Assembly (NCBI RefSeq): GCF_900178525.1
Contig: NZ_FXDJ01000008.1
Coordinates: 625,001 to 689,000 of the forward strand
Direction of reading: 5' to 3'
Length of the DNA: 64,000 bases
Source: Massilibacteroides vaginae
Lineage (GTDB): Bacteria; Bacteroidota; Bacteroidia; Bacteroidales; Tannerellaceae
The notes under the pieces are model-generated. The model had not been told where the DNA came from. It ran no database searches and worked only from the letters and a program-made list of their open reading frames with translations. A program made the translations under genes and the position numbers. How positions within the stretch are numbered: the stretch's first letter is position 1; each line of letters opens with the position of its first letter. Shown here in pieces: positions 9,133-17,535 of this stretch.

Positions 9133-11256
9133 ATGAATACATTATTTCATACGCTTATCTCCCGGGTATTGAACATCCCGGACAGACAAGTAAACAAGAC
9201 CATCGAACTGCTGGGCGAAGGGGCAACTATCCCCTTCATCAGTCGTTACAGGAAAGAAGCAACAGGAGGATTAGACGAGGTACAGATTAGCCAGATCAAA
9301 GATCGCCTCGACAAACTCACTGAAATAGAAAAACGTAAAACTACGATTCTTACCTCTATCGAGGAACAAGGCAAACTCACCGCCGATCTTAAGAAACGAA
9401 TCGAGGACTCGTGGGATGCCACTGAGTTGGAAGACCTCTACTTACCCTACAAGCCCAAACGGCAAACCAAAGCAGAGATAGCACGTAAAAAAGGACTGGA
9501 ACCGTTGGCCGAAATTGTTTTCATTCAGAATGAACGCGACCTTTCCACACGCATACTTCCTTTTTTAAACGACGAGGTAAAAAATGAAGACGAAGCGCTT
9601 CAAGGCGCACGTGATATTATCGCCGAATGGGTGAATGAAAATGAAGACGCGCGTAATAATGTGCGCAACAGCTTCGAACGAACAGCCGTTATCACAGCTA
9701 AAGTAATTAAGGGAAAAGAAGAAGAAGGTGCCAAATACCAGGATTATTTTGATTTCTCCGAACCGCTTAAGCGCACCACATCTCATCGATTGCTTGCCCT
9801 GCGTCGTGGTGAAGCCGAAGGGATACTGCGTGTAAGCATCTCACCGGATACGGAAAACTGTGTGGATCGCCTCAAGAATCGCTTCGTTAAAGGACGCGGA
9901 GAAGCTTCCGGACAGGTTGAAACAGCCGTGGAGGACGCTTTCAAAAGATTACTGAAGCCATCTATAGAAACAGAATACGCCAACCTCAGTAAAACAAAAG
10001 CAGATGAAGAAGCCATCCGTGTTTTCGCTGAAAACCTGAAGCAACTGCTTCTTGCTGCTCCGCTTGGGCAGAAGCGTGTTCTCGGTGTTGATCCGGGTTA
10101 TCGCACGGGGTGTAAATTAGTTTGTCTTGATGCGCAGGGCACACTGCTGCACAACGAAACAATCTATCCTAATCCTCCGCAGAACGAACGAAGTAAAGCA
10201 ACTTCCAAGGTAGCTCATCTGGTAGAAACTTATGCTATCGATGCTATCGCGATCGGTAACGGAACAGCAAGTCGCGAAACGGAAAAGTTCATCACCGACA
10301 TTCGCTACGACCGGAAGGTACAAGTATTTGTTGTCAGTGAGAATGGAGCTTCTATCTACTCTGCTTCACCAATAGCGCGTGAAGAATTCCCAAGCTATGA
10401 TGTTACGGTGCGTGGTGCGATCAGTATCGGACGCCGTTTGATGGATCCGTTGGCTGAACTGGTGAAGATCGACCCCAAAAGCATTGGCGTAGGGCAATAT
10501 CAGCACGACGTTGATCAAGGTTCGCTGAAAAAAAGTCTTGATCAAACCGTAGAGAGTTGTGTTAATGCGGTGGGGGTAAATGTAAATACCGCCAGCAAAC
10601 ACCTGCTGACGTATATATCCGGTCTGGGACCAACGCTGGCAAAAAACATTGTGGAATACCGTACCGAGCATGGTGCCTTCCAAAGTCGCCGGGAATTACT
10701 GAAGGTTCCCCGTATGGGTGAAAAAGCTTTTGAGCAATGCGCAGGCTTCCTTCGTATACAAGGCGGTAAAAACCCGTTGGATAATTCCGCGGTACATCCG
10801 GAAAGTTATCCTGTGGTAGAGCAAATGGCAGCCGATCTGCAATGTACAGTGGAAGAGTTAGTCAAGAACAAAGAACTTAAAAAGAAACTCGATCTCAGGA
10901 AGTACGTTTCCGACAAGGTAGGTATTCCCACGCTACAAGATATTATGGAAGAGTTGGACAAGCCCGGACGTGATCCACGTCAGACGATACAAGTCTTTTC
11001 TTTCGACCCGACAATCAAGACGATTGAGGATTTGCGTGAGGGACAAGTATTGCCCGGAATTGTAACTAACATTACAAACTTTGGCTGTTTTGTAGATGTA
11101 GGAGTTAAAGAAAACGGCTTGGTGCATATTTCAGAACTGGCCGACCGTTTTGTTAGCGACCCTACAGAAGTAGTTTCCATCCATCAGCATGTTACCGTAA
11201 AAGTACTGAGCGTTGACATGGGGCGTAAAAGAATACAACTCAGCATGAAGCTGTAA
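9133..11256 (+). CDS. tex: Tex-family transcription accessory protein (S1 RNA-binding)
   Basis: The product has 707 residues with the complete Tex layout: N-terminal helical domain (about 1-190), helical linker, YqgF/RNase H-like domain starting near 317 (VLGVDPGYRTGCKLVCLD), helix-hairpin-helix region near 490-560 (LTYISGLGPTLAKNIVEYR) and a C-terminal S1 domain (about 637-707, GIVTNITNFGCFVDVGVKE). Tex binds nucleic acid and influences transcription and stress tolerance in other bacteria. It starts 10 bases after the helicase gene, so the two RNA-binding proteins are likely co-transcribed. A strong terminator follows. Confidence 0.94.
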   Translation: MNTLFHTLISRVLNIPDRQVNKTIELLGEGATIPFISRYRKEATGGLDEVQISQIKDRLDKLTEIEKRKTTILTSIEEQGKLTADLKKRIEDSWDATELEDLYLPYKPKRQTKAEIARKKGLEPLAEIVFIQNERDLSTRILPFLNDEVKNEDEALQGARDIIAEWVNENEDARNNVRNSFERTAVITAKVIKGKEEEGAKYQDYFDFSEPLKRTTSHRLLALRRGEAEGILRVSISPDTENCVDRLKNRFVKGRGEASGQVETAVEDAFKRLLKPSIETEYANLSKTKADEEAIRVFAENLKQLLLAAPLGQKRVLGVDPGYRTGCKLVCLDAQGTLLHNETIYPNPPQNERSKATSKVAHLVETYAIDAIAIGNGTASRETEKFITDIRYDRKVQVFVVSENGASIYSASPIAREEFPSYDVTVRGAISIGRRLMDPLAELVKIDPKSIGVGQYQHDVDQGSLKKSLDQTVESCVNAVGVNVNTASKHLLTYISGLGPTLAKNIVEYRTEHGAFQSRRELLKVPRMGEKAFEQCAGFLRIQGGKNPLDNSAVHPESYPVVEQMAADLQCTVEELVKNKELKKKLDLRKYVSDKVGIPTLQDIMEELDKPGRDPRQTIQVFSFDPTIKTIEDLREGQVLPGIVTNITNFGCFVDVGVKENGLVHISELADRFVSDPTEVVSIHQHVTVKVLSVDMGRKRIQLSMKL

Positions 11257-11269
11257 AACAAAATAAACC

Positions 11270-11312
11270 AAAAGTACGTGATTCCTACTACAATCCGGAA
11301 TCACGTACTTTT
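11270..11312. terminator. Bidirectional terminator between tex and the his operon
   Basis: AAAAGTACGTGATTCC (11270-11285) and GGAATCACGTACTTTT (11297-11312) are perfect inverted repeats of 16 bases around an 11-base loop. The outer A/T runs provide a U-tract in both directions, so it can end both convergent operons. Confidence 0.9.
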
Positions 11313-11336
11313 AACAACTCCTCTATTCCTTTAAAA

Positions 11337-11729
11337 TCAGAATTTGCGGAAAATATACCGTTTCTCGTTCCTCAGGAGTATAAGTTCCTTCCCCTTAAGC
11401 CGTTCGATAGTAAAAGATTCTTTCACGCTATCCCAATCGGTCAGTTGCAGAAAGTCACCGTCATATTCAAGTTGGAGAAGCAGTTGTTTGTCGGCTTCAA
11501 GTGTTTTAAAACCATAGCGATGCTTCATTCCGTCAGTGGCAGGATCATACACCTGATACATGAACAGTGAAGTCTGAAAATTATAGAAAACAGTATCTAC
11601 GGCTGTAATCTGTCCGCTTTCCACAACCTGTCTAAGTTGCCATTTTCCTTCAAGTTTGTCATCATCGTCTTTGCTGCATGAAACAAGGATCAATAATCCC
11701 GCGAGCAGCGCTGTTATTCGTCTTATCAT
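11337..11729 (-). CDS. Lipocalin-like lipoprotein, last gene of the his operon
   Basis: The product has 130 residues. The N-terminus [20 protein letters not shown] is a lipoprotein signal with the lipobox ending at Cys18, followed by an acidic DDDD stretch. The rest ([15 protein letters not shown] ... YIFRKF) is a short beta-rich domain resembling the lipocalin-like domains of Bacteroidales lipoproteins. It overlaps the end of hisB by four bases (ATGA type) and is therefore translationally coupled to the histidine genes, although no histidine function is evident. Its role is unknown. Confidence 0.75.
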   Translation of the reverse strand: MIRRITALLAGLLILVSCSKDDDDKLEGKWQLRQVVESGQITAVDTVFYNFQTSLFMYQVYDPATDGMKHRYGFKTLEADKQLLLQLEYDGDFLQLTDWDSVKESFTIERLKGKELILLRNEKRYIFRKF

Positions 11730-12853
11730 AAAACTCCTTTTGTGCTTGGTAACGTAAAATTATATACATCCCGGCGGATAGCCATACGGATCGATCGCGC
11801 CAAGGCCTTAAAGATACCTTCTATTTTGTGATGTTCGTTCTCTCCTTCGGCTTTAATGTTCAGATTCATGCGAGCGGCATCACTTAAGCTCTTGAAAAAA
11901 TGAAGAAACATTTCAGTTGGCATATCCCCTACCCGTTCACGATTAAACGTGGCGTCCCAAACCAACCAAGAGCGTCCGCCGAAATCAAGGGCTACAGAAC
12001 AGAGGCAATCATCCATCGGCAAACAATAACCATAACGCTCGATTCCCCGCTTGTTACCAAGCGCTTTTAGTAACGCTTCACCGAGAGCAATAGCTGTATC
12101 TTCAATGGTATGATGCTCATCCACATTAAGGTCGCCTTTCACACGGACAGTCAAATCCATCCCCGAGTGCTTACCGATCTGGTCGAGCATGTGATCAAAA
12201 AATCCGAGACCGGTGGAAACTTCAGTCTTGCCGCTGCCATCCAGATTCAGGGAGATATAAATATCCGTTTCGTGGGTTGTGCGCTGCACAGTAGCCGTGC
12301 GTTCACCGGCAAAAAGATATTCAGTAACCTTATCCCAGTCGTCGGTAATAAGCGTTGGCCGAAGCTCACGCGCATACGCCTTTAGTTCAGCTTCCGCACC
12401 TTCGGGACTGCGTAGCCAAATGGCCTTAGCTCCAAGATTAGCCGCAAGTTCCACATCAGTCAGTCGGTCGCCGATAACATAGCTGTTTTCCAAATCGTAT
12501 TCCTTACTCAGGTATTTGCCAAGCATACCCGTACGCGGCTTACGATTCGGCGAATTATCTTCCGGAAAAGAAGGATCGATCAGTACCTCGTCAAAATGAA
12601 TACCTTCACCTTCAAGTGTCTTCATCATCAAATTATGCGCCGGCCAAAAAGTATCTTCAGGAAAAGAATCAGTACCCAAACCATCCTGATTGCTGACCAT
12701 CACAAACTCAAAATCGAGCTGTTTCCGTATAAAATGCAAATTACGGAACACTTTGGGGTAGAATGCCAATTTCTCAAGACTATCTAATTGATAGTCTACA
12801 GGCGGTTCCAGCACCAATGTTCCATCACGGTCAATAAACAAAGCTCTTTTCAT
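11726..12853 (-). CDS. hisB: Bifunctional histidinol-phosphatase / imidazoleglycerol-phosphate dehydratase
   Basis: The product has 375 residues. The N-terminal HAD phosphatase domain (about 1-170) has the nucleophile motif FIDRDGT with Asp8 and Asp10. The C-terminal dehydratase domain (about 185-375) has the manganese-binding motifs [17 protein letters not shown] and [18 protein letters not shown]. It catalyses steps 7 and 9 of histidine synthesis. It overlaps hisC by four bases. The fused form is typical of enterobacteria and Bacteroidetes. No defect is seen in the motifs. Confidence 0.96.
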   Translation of the reverse strand: MKRALFIDRDGTLVLEPPVDYQLDSLEKLAFYPKVFRNLHFIRKQLDFEFVMVSNQDGLGTDSFPEDTFWPAHNLMMKTLEGEGIHFDEVLIDPSFPEDNSPNRKPRTGMLGKYLSKEYDLENSYVIGDRLTDVELAANLGAKAIWLRSPEGAEAELKAYARELRPTLITDDWDKVTEYLFAGERTATVQRTTHETDIYISLNLDGSGKTEVSTGLGFFDHMLDQIGKHSGMDLTVRVKGDLNVDEHHTIEDTAIALGEALLKALGNKRGIERYGYCLPMDDCLCSVALDFGGRSWLVWDATFNRERVGDMPTEMFLHFFKSLSDAARMNLNIKAEGENEHHKIEGIFKALARSIRMAIRRDVYNFTLPSTKGVL

Positions 12854-13887
12854 GATTGTATCTTTTCCAGTTCGTTTAATAGTTGATTATTCTCCTCTTC
12901 CGTGCCCACAGTTATGCGAAGACAGCCCTCACATAAGGCTACATTAGTACGGTTGCGCACAATAATTCCCTTCTCGACCAATCGGTTGTAAATGCCGGTG
13001 GCATCCGTAACGCGTACCAGAATAAAGTTGGCGTCTGAAGGGTATATTGTTTTTACACACGGTAATTCACGGAGGCGTCGCTCCAACAGCGTACGCCCTT
13101 CCAATAGTAAAACAAGTTGTTCTTTCATCTTGTTTTCATCCAGAAGTAAGCGTAGCGCGAATTCCTGTGTTAATTGATTGATATTGTAGGGATACTTTAT
13201 CTTATTCAGCAAACCGATTACCTCCGGCGAAGCAAATGCCATACCCAGACGTATAGCTGCCGCTCCCCAGGCTTTCGAAAAAGTTTGCAACACCACTAAG
13301 TTCGGGTACTTGCTCAGTTCACCGATATAAGAAGGCGCGGAAGAAAAGTCAATATATGCCTCATCCACAACCACCAATCCATGAAAATTAGCTAACACCT
13401 TGTGAATTTCCTTGCGGCTGAGATTATTTCCGGTCGGATTATTCGGAGAACAAAGAAAAATCAACTTAGAATCTTCTCCCGCAACGCGAAGCAGTTTTTC
13501 CGCATCCAATTCAAAGGCCGGCGTAAGTTTCACCTTACGAAATTCCACATTATTTACCTCAGCCGACACCTCATACATACCATACGATGGCGAGATAGAA
13601 GTTATCGCATCCTTACCTGGATCGCAAAACGCGCGAATAAGCAAATCAATCGGTTCGTCACTCCCATTTCCCAGCAAAATATTCTCTTTACGTACTCCCT
13701 TTAGCTGACCGATCTTTTCCTTCACCGCCCATTGTAACGGATCAGGATAACGGTTATACGGTGTGTTGAACGGGTTTTCATTCGCATCCAGGAAAATAGA
13801 TGCTTCACCCTGGTATTCGTCTCGCGCGGAAGAGTAAGGTTTCATCTTCAGCACACTTTGTCTTACTAATTTATTGAGTTCTGTCAT
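12850..13887 (-). CDS. hisC: Histidinol-phosphate aminotransferase
   Basis: The product has 345 residues and is a class I/II PLP aminotransferase. Substrate and cofactor landmarks are [31 protein letters not shown] and [14 protein letters not shown], with Lys205 as the expected Schiff-base lysine. It converts imidazole-acetol phosphate and glutamate to histidinol phosphate. Four-base overlaps with hisD before it and hisB after it show translational coupling. Confidence 0.96.
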   Translation of the reverse strand: MTELNKLVRQSVLKMKPYSSARDEYQGEASIFLDANENPFNTPYNRYPDPLQWAVKEKIGQLKGVRKENILLGNGSDEPIDLLIRAFCDPGKDAITSISPSYGMYEVSAEVNNVEFRKVKLTPAFELDAEKLLRVAGEDSKLIFLCSPNNPTGNNLSRKEIHKVLANFHGLVVVDEAYIDFSSAPSYIGELSKYPNLVVLQTFSKAWGAAAIRLGMAFASPEVIGLLNKIKYPYNINQLTQEFALRLLLDENKMKEQLVLLLEGRTLLERRLRELPCVKTIYPSDANFILVRVTDATGIYNRLVEKGIIVRNRTNVALCEGCLRITVGTEEENNQLLNELEKIQS

Positions 13888-15164
13888 AGCGTATTCAGTC
13901 TTACAGTTACGGCATTGCGATGCGCTTCAAGTTGTTCGTTAGCAGCCATCACCCGGATGGTATCACCTAAATTACGTATCCCGTCTGCGGATATCTCCTG
14001 AAAAGTAATCTTCTTAATAAAGCTGTCGAGATTCACACCGCTATACGCCCGGGCATACCTATTGGTCGGCAAGGTATGGTTCGTACCGGAAGCATAGTCG
14101 CCTGCGCTTTCAGGAGTATATGCCCCTAAAAAAACACTTCCGGCGTTCTCTACACGCTCGGCTACGGCAGCATAATCTTTGGTTTGAATAATCAAATGCT
14201 CCGGTGCGTATAGATTCGTAAATGCAATTACTTCATCCATATCTTTGAGTAATACAATACGACTATGCACAAGTGCCTTAGCTGTAATTTCCTTGCGTGG
14301 CAAATCGTTTAACTGGCTGTTAATCGCTTCCTCTACGCGAGAGATCAGCGCTTTATCAGTCGTCACCAATATAGCCTGACTATCCACTCCATGTTCCGCT
14401 TGCGACAAGAAATCGGCTGCGATAAAGTCCGGATTGGCGGTTTCGTCGGCAATAACCTGCACTTCAGAAGGTCCGGCAGGCATATCGATAGCTACATCCT
14501 TCAAACTGACCAATTGCTTAGCGGCAGTTACATATTGATTACCCGGACCGAAAATCTTGTCTACTTTCGGAACAGACGCTGTGCCATAGGCCATAGCAGC
14601 AATGGCCTGTATCCCCCCCGCTTTAATTATTATATGTACACCGGCAGTCTTGGCGGCAAATAAAATAGCCGGGTGCACATTACCGTTAACATCCGGCGGC
14701 GTACAAAGAACAATTTCTTTACATCCGGCAATACGCGCGGGAACAGCAAGCATCAGCACAGTTGAAAACAGCGGAGCCGTTCCTCCGGGGATATAAAGTC
14801 CTACCTTTTCGATAGCTACCGCCTTCTGCCAGCAAACAACACCCGGGGTTGTTTCAATTTTCTCTCCTGTAAATTCCTGAGCCGCATGAAATCGCGCGAT
14901 ATTCGCATAAGCTGTTTGTATCGCCTGTTTAAGTTCAGCCGGCACGTTTTCTTCAGCTCGTTTGATCTCATCCGCAGAAACTCGAAGCGTATCCAATGTT
15001 ACTTTGTCAAATTTCTCCTCATACCGCTTTACGGCCTCATCGCCCTCTGTTCGCACCGCTGCCAATACGGGATTAACCGTATCAAACAGTATACTTACAT
15101 CCATCGCCGGGCGTTTAGCCAGTTCGGGCCAATTGCTTCTGTCGGGATAGTTAATGATTTCCAT
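13884..15164 (-). CDS. hisD: Histidinol dehydrogenase
   Basis: The product has 426 residues. Family landmarks are VGLYIPGGTAPLFSTVLM, FGPGNQYVTAAKQ, PAGPSEVQVIAD, the zinc ligands Gln255 and His258 in DFLSQAEHG, and YAPEHL with the catalytic Glu-His pair. It oxidises histidinol to histidine in two NAD-dependent steps. The start overlaps the preceding acetyltransferase gene by 14 bases, so that gene, not hisG, is its direct upstream neighbour. Confidence 0.96.
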   Translation of the reverse strand: MEIINYPDRSNWPELAKRPAMDVSILFDTVNPVLAAVRTEGDEAVKRYEEKFDKVTLDTLRVSADEIKRAEENVPAELKQAIQTAYANIARFHAAQEFTGEKIETTPGVVCWQKAVAIEKVGLYIPGGTAPLFSTVLMLAVPARIAGCKEIVLCTPPDVNGNVHPAILFAAKTAGVHIIIKAGGIQAIAAMAYGTASVPKVDKIFGPGNQYVTAAKQLVSLKDVAIDMPAGPSEVQVIADETANPDFIAADFLSQAEHGVDSQAILVTTDKALISRVEEAINSQLNDLPRKEITAKALVHSRIVLLKDMDEVIAFTNLYAPEHLIIQTKDYAAVAERVENAGSVFLGAYTPESAGDYASGTNHTLPTNRYARAYSGVNLDSFIKKITFQEISADGIRNLGDTIRVMAANEQLEAHRNAVTVRLNTL

Positions 15165-15687
15165 TCTTGTATTCTTTTTTCAGCAGACTATAAACATTAA
15201 TGTCAGTATATTTATTATCGGCTAATAATTCACCGTCACGTTCAACTCCTTCAAACTTGAAACCCAGCTTTTGCGGAATGCGGTTACTCTTTTTATTATC
15301 AACCGCTACCTTTATCTGCACACGGTTCATATTCAATTGTTCGAAAGCGTAATCAAGCAAAGCATCCACCGAGCGTGTCATGATACCGTTTCCCTGTTGA
15401 TATTGAGAAAGCCAGTAGCCAATCTCGATTTTATGATTTGAATCGTCAAAATCCTTAAAACCAACCAGTCCGACAAAAATACCCATGTAACGAATAGTAA
15501 ATTGTTCGGAAGGCGATTGCAGCATCTGCACAACTGCATTCGCAGTATCTTCTTCCTGCTGTGTATTATCCACAAAGGGCAACCATTCACGCATATATTC
15601 GCGCTCATCATTCAGCATCCGGAAGATATCCGAAATATCGTCCAAACACAAAGGTATTAATTGTATATCGTCTGTGATGCGTATCAT
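15151..15687 (-). CDS. GNAT-family N-acetyltransferase (RimL-like) inside the his operon
   Basis: The product has 178 residues with a RimJ/RimL-type GNAT fold: IPLCLDDISDIFRML at the start, the acetyl-CoA pyrophosphate-binding loop QQGNGI at 97-102, and MNRVQIKVAVDNKKSNRIPQ followed by KLGF near the end. Such enzymes acetylate protein N-termini or small amines. It overlaps hisG by four bases and hisD by 14, so it is fully embedded in the operon. Its substrate is unknown; proximity to histidine enzymes is suggestive but proves nothing. Confidence 0.85.
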   Translation of the reverse strand: MIRITDDIQLIPLCLDDISDIFRMLNDEREYMREWLPFVDNTQQEEDTANAVVQMLQSPSEQFTIRYMGIFVGLVGFKDFDDSNHKIEIGYWLSQYQQGNGIMTRSVDALLDYAFEQLNMNRVQIKVAVDNKKSNRIPQKLGFKFEGVERDGELLADNKYTDINVYSLLKKEYKNGNH

Positions 15688-16535
15688 AAGATCATTTTTT
15701 CAATAGGTAACACTAAAATACCTTCCGCACCCAACGATTTTAGTTTCCCGATGATCTCCCAAAAATGCTTCTCCGCGATTACCGACTGGATAGAAACCCA
15801 CTCGCTATCAGCCAATGGCGTAACCGTAGGACTCTTCATTCCGGGCAGAACACGGATAATTTCATTCAGATTTTCTCTCGGCGCATTCAACAACACATAT
15901 TTCTTTCCTTCCGCTTCCTGGATGGCCGCAAAACGGAACAGAAGTTCATTTAGCACTTCTTTTTTCTCTTCAGTCAGTTTTTTATTCGCGATCAATAATG
16001 CCTCGCTATTCATCACCACCTCAACCTCTTTCAGGCGGTTACTCACCAATGTACTCCCCGAGCTTACGATATCAAAAATCGCATTTGCCAAACCAATACC
16101 CGGAGCAATCTCTACCGAGCCACTAATCACATGAAGTTCTGCTTTTACCTTGTTTTGCTTCAAAAAAGCTTCCAAAATACCTGGATACGAAGTAGCGATC
16201 GTTTTACCTTCAAACCACTCAACTCCGTTATACTCCTCATCCTTCGGAATAGCCAGCGACAAACGGCATTTACTAAAACCAAGACGTTTGATCAATTCAG
16301 CCTGCCCGCCTTTCTCTACATACTCATTCTCTCCCACAATGCCGACATCCGCCACACCGTTTGCAACTGATTGCGGAATATCATCGTCTCGCAGAAAAAG
16401 AACTTCAACCGGAAATCCTTTTGCAGACAAAAGCAATACACGTTTCCCTTTATTTAATTTAATTCCCGCTTCTTCTAATAAAAGCATTGTTTCGTCGTAC
16501 AAACGACCTTTGGACTGAACTGCGATTCTTAACAT
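15684..16535 (-). CDS. hisG: ATP phosphoribosyltransferase, long form
   Basis: The product has 283 residues, the length of the long form with a C-terminal regulatory (histidine-binding) domain from about 210 (LLFRFAAIQEAEGKKYVLLN), so no HisZ partner is needed. Catalytic landmarks are LRIAVQSKGRL, VADVGIVGENEY, KCRLSLAIP and the PRPP loop DIVSSGSTL. It performs the first, feedback-controlled step of histidine synthesis. It is the first large gene of the operon and lies behind the leader peptide and attenuator. Confidence 0.96.
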   Translation of the reverse strand: MLRIAVQSKGRLYDETMLLLEEAGIKLNKGKRVLLLSAKGFPVEVLFLRDDDIPQSVANGVADVGIVGENEYVEKGGQAELIKRLGFSKCRLSLAIPKDEEYNGVEWFEGKTIATSYPGILEAFLKQNKVKAELHVISGSVEIAPGIGLANAIFDIVSSGSTLVSNRLKEVEVVMNSEALLIANKKLTEEKKEVLNELLFRFAAIQEAEGKKYVLLNAPRENLNEIIRVLPGMKSPTVTPLADSEWVSIQSVIAEKHFWEIIGKLKSLGAEGILVLPIEKMIL

Positions 16536-16563
16536 GTCTATTTGTTTTTATTTATAAATATGC

Positions 16564-16595
16564 ACAAAAAAAGGCTCACCTACACGGCAAGCCTT
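16564..16595 (-). terminator. Attenuator terminator of the his operon
   Basis: Read on the minus strand, AAGGCTTGCC (16595-16586) pairs with GGTGAGCCTT (16580-16571) through ten pairs, two of them G-U, around loop GTGTA. A run of T on that strand (16570-16564) follows. It lies between the leader peptide and hisG, 36 bases from the leader stop, so it would end transcription before the structural genes. Confidence 0.85.
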
Positions 16596-16628
16596 ATTAT
16601 ATATTATCAAAGTATCTACATACCACAC

Positions 16629-16636
16629 AGCCTACC
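16629..16636 (-). promoter_or_regulatory. Candidate antiterminator strand overlapping the leader stop codon
   Basis: GGTAGGCT on the minus strand can pair with GGCTTGCC of the terminator 5' arm (eight pairs, three G-U). It includes the TAG stop of the leader peptide, so a ribosome at the stop would cover it, whereas one stalled at the His codons about 20 bases earlier would leave it free. This is inference from base pairing by eye. Confidence 0.55.
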
Positions 16637-16688
16637 GAACGATGTCCGCTATACAATGATGGTGATGATGTAGATTTATTCTTTTCAT
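16632..16688 (-). CDS. hisL: his operon leader peptide with five consecutive His codons
   Basis: The 18-codon ORF reads MKRINLHHHHHCIADIVR, with codons 7-11 all histidine. It starts about 21 bases after the -7 box and ends before the attenuator hairpin. This is the classic arrangement of a ribosome-stalling attenuation leader: low charged tRNA-His would stall the ribosome on the His run. Peptide function lies in its translation, not in the product. Confidence 0.88.
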   Translation of the reverse strand: MKRINLHHHHHCIADIVR

Positions 16689-16708
16689 TTCAATACTTAT
16701 TTCAAACG

Positions 16709-16738
16709 CAAAGTTACAATAATAATTGAATATCCAAA
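16709..16738 (-). promoter_or_regulatory. Promoter of the his operon
   Basis: On the minus strand, TTTG (16738-16735) is followed after 18 bases by TAACTTTG (16716-16709), matching the Bacteroidetes -33/-7 consensus. The leader peptide ATG is 21 bases downstream. Confidence 0.75.
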
Positions 16739-16814
16739 TTTTTCTATCCTTTTTATTCATAACAGACCGTTTCGTGTACGTTATATGATATATAAAAGCA
16801 AAGACTTCAACTTC

Positions 16815-16845
16815 TTTCATTATATTAAAAGAAATCTTATCTTTG
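16815..16845 (+). promoter_or_regulatory. Promoter box upstream of the small ORF at 16989
   Basis: TATCTTTG at 16838-16845 matches the -7 consensus, and a near-match TTTC stands 19 bases upstream (16815-16818). It is divergent from the his promoter. Confidence 0.5.
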
Positions 16846-16988
16846 TATTGAAAGAATTTAATTAAAATTCTGTATCGACAAGTGAAAATACAGGCAGGCG
16901 ATTAGAAAATTTAATCTTCTTACACCTTCGTCGAAAACACAAACAGATATTCTATTATAAAGATCGGGGAGAATGCGATTTTATAGCA

Positions 16989-17198
16989 ATGGAGAAAAAT
17001 GCAGTCAAAGAAGCGATACAAGTATGCTTAACCATAAACGATGAAAACTTTGACAGAGAATATAACGGCTTGTTAGAAGCAATGCAAAACCTCGGACTCA
17101 ACGAGGGCACAATCGTTACGCTCAATCAAAACGATACATTTGAAAAAAACGGCATGATCATCAATATAATACCAGTACACGAATATCTGGAGCGATAA
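16989..17198 (+). pseudogene. C-terminal remnant of an AAA ATPase (DUF4143-type)
   Basis: The 69-residue ORF resembles the extreme C-terminus of the large family of AAA ATPases with a DUF4143 domain. In those proteins a stretch like VC-L-xxEN-xRE--GLLEAM is followed by GTI-TLNQ-D and ends I-V-P---YL, as in NDENFDREYNGLLEAMQNLG and IINIIPVHEYLER here. No ATPase domain precedes it, and the 140 bases upstream have no matching frame, so it is most likely a decayed leftover. A promoter box lies 143 bases upstream, so expression as a small protein cannot be excluded. Confidence 0.55.
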
Positions 17199-17255
17199 GT
17201 AGCTAATAGTATTAATTAAATATACGGTTTGATCTTTAATTAATTTGTTCATTTA

Positions 17256-17286
17256 TTTGTACGTATGTAATTGTTTCGTATTTTTG
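17256..17286 (+). promoter_or_regulatory. Promoter of the 49-aa ORF
   Basis: TTTG at 17256-17259 and TATTTTTG at 17279-17286 are 19 bases apart and fit the Bacteroidetes consensus. The ORF start is 30 bases downstream. Confidence 0.6.
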
Positions 17287-17315
17287 TCGTGAACACTAAA
17301 AAATTACTTATAATT

Positions 17316-17465
17316 ATGACAAAGCATCAGGATGAAAAAAAAACTGCACTGAAAAAGATGCTTGATGACAAGAAAGCACTTTCTAAGTGTATCAGGGAAA
17401 AGGGTGATATTAATAAAATTCTGAATGAAAGAGGTATTAAATTGTCCGCGCCATTATCCTGTTAA
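17316..17465 (+). CDS. Small basic protein of unknown function
   Basis: This is a 49-residue, lysine-rich and probably helical protein (MTKHQDEKKTALKKMLDDKK and onward, with SKCIREKGDINKILNERGIK towards the end). The same frame is open to a TTG at 17271, but that lies over the -7 box, so the ATG at 17316 is preferred. It has its own promoter and a hairpin terminator, which argues for an independent expressed unit. No domain is recognised; a small DNA-associated or regulatory protein is possible. Confidence 0.5.
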   Translation: MTKHQDEKKTALKKMLDDKKALSKCIREKGDINKILNERGIKLSAPLSC

Positions 17466-17506
17466 ATTTAACGATAATTCAACAACTTACGAGTTTATAA
17501 CTGAGG

Positions 17507-17535
17507 GCGGTATAAAATATACCGCTTATTTTATT
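17507..17535 (+). terminator. Terminator after the 49-aa ORF
   Basis: GCGGTATA (17507-17514) and TATACCGC (17518-17525) form a perfect eight-pair stem with loop AAA, followed by the T-rich TTATTTTATT. Confidence 0.7.

Noticed and set aside
12110-15200. Several plus-strand open frames of 60-104 codons across the his genes
   Set aside because: They mirror well-identified minus-strand his genes and resemble no known protein.
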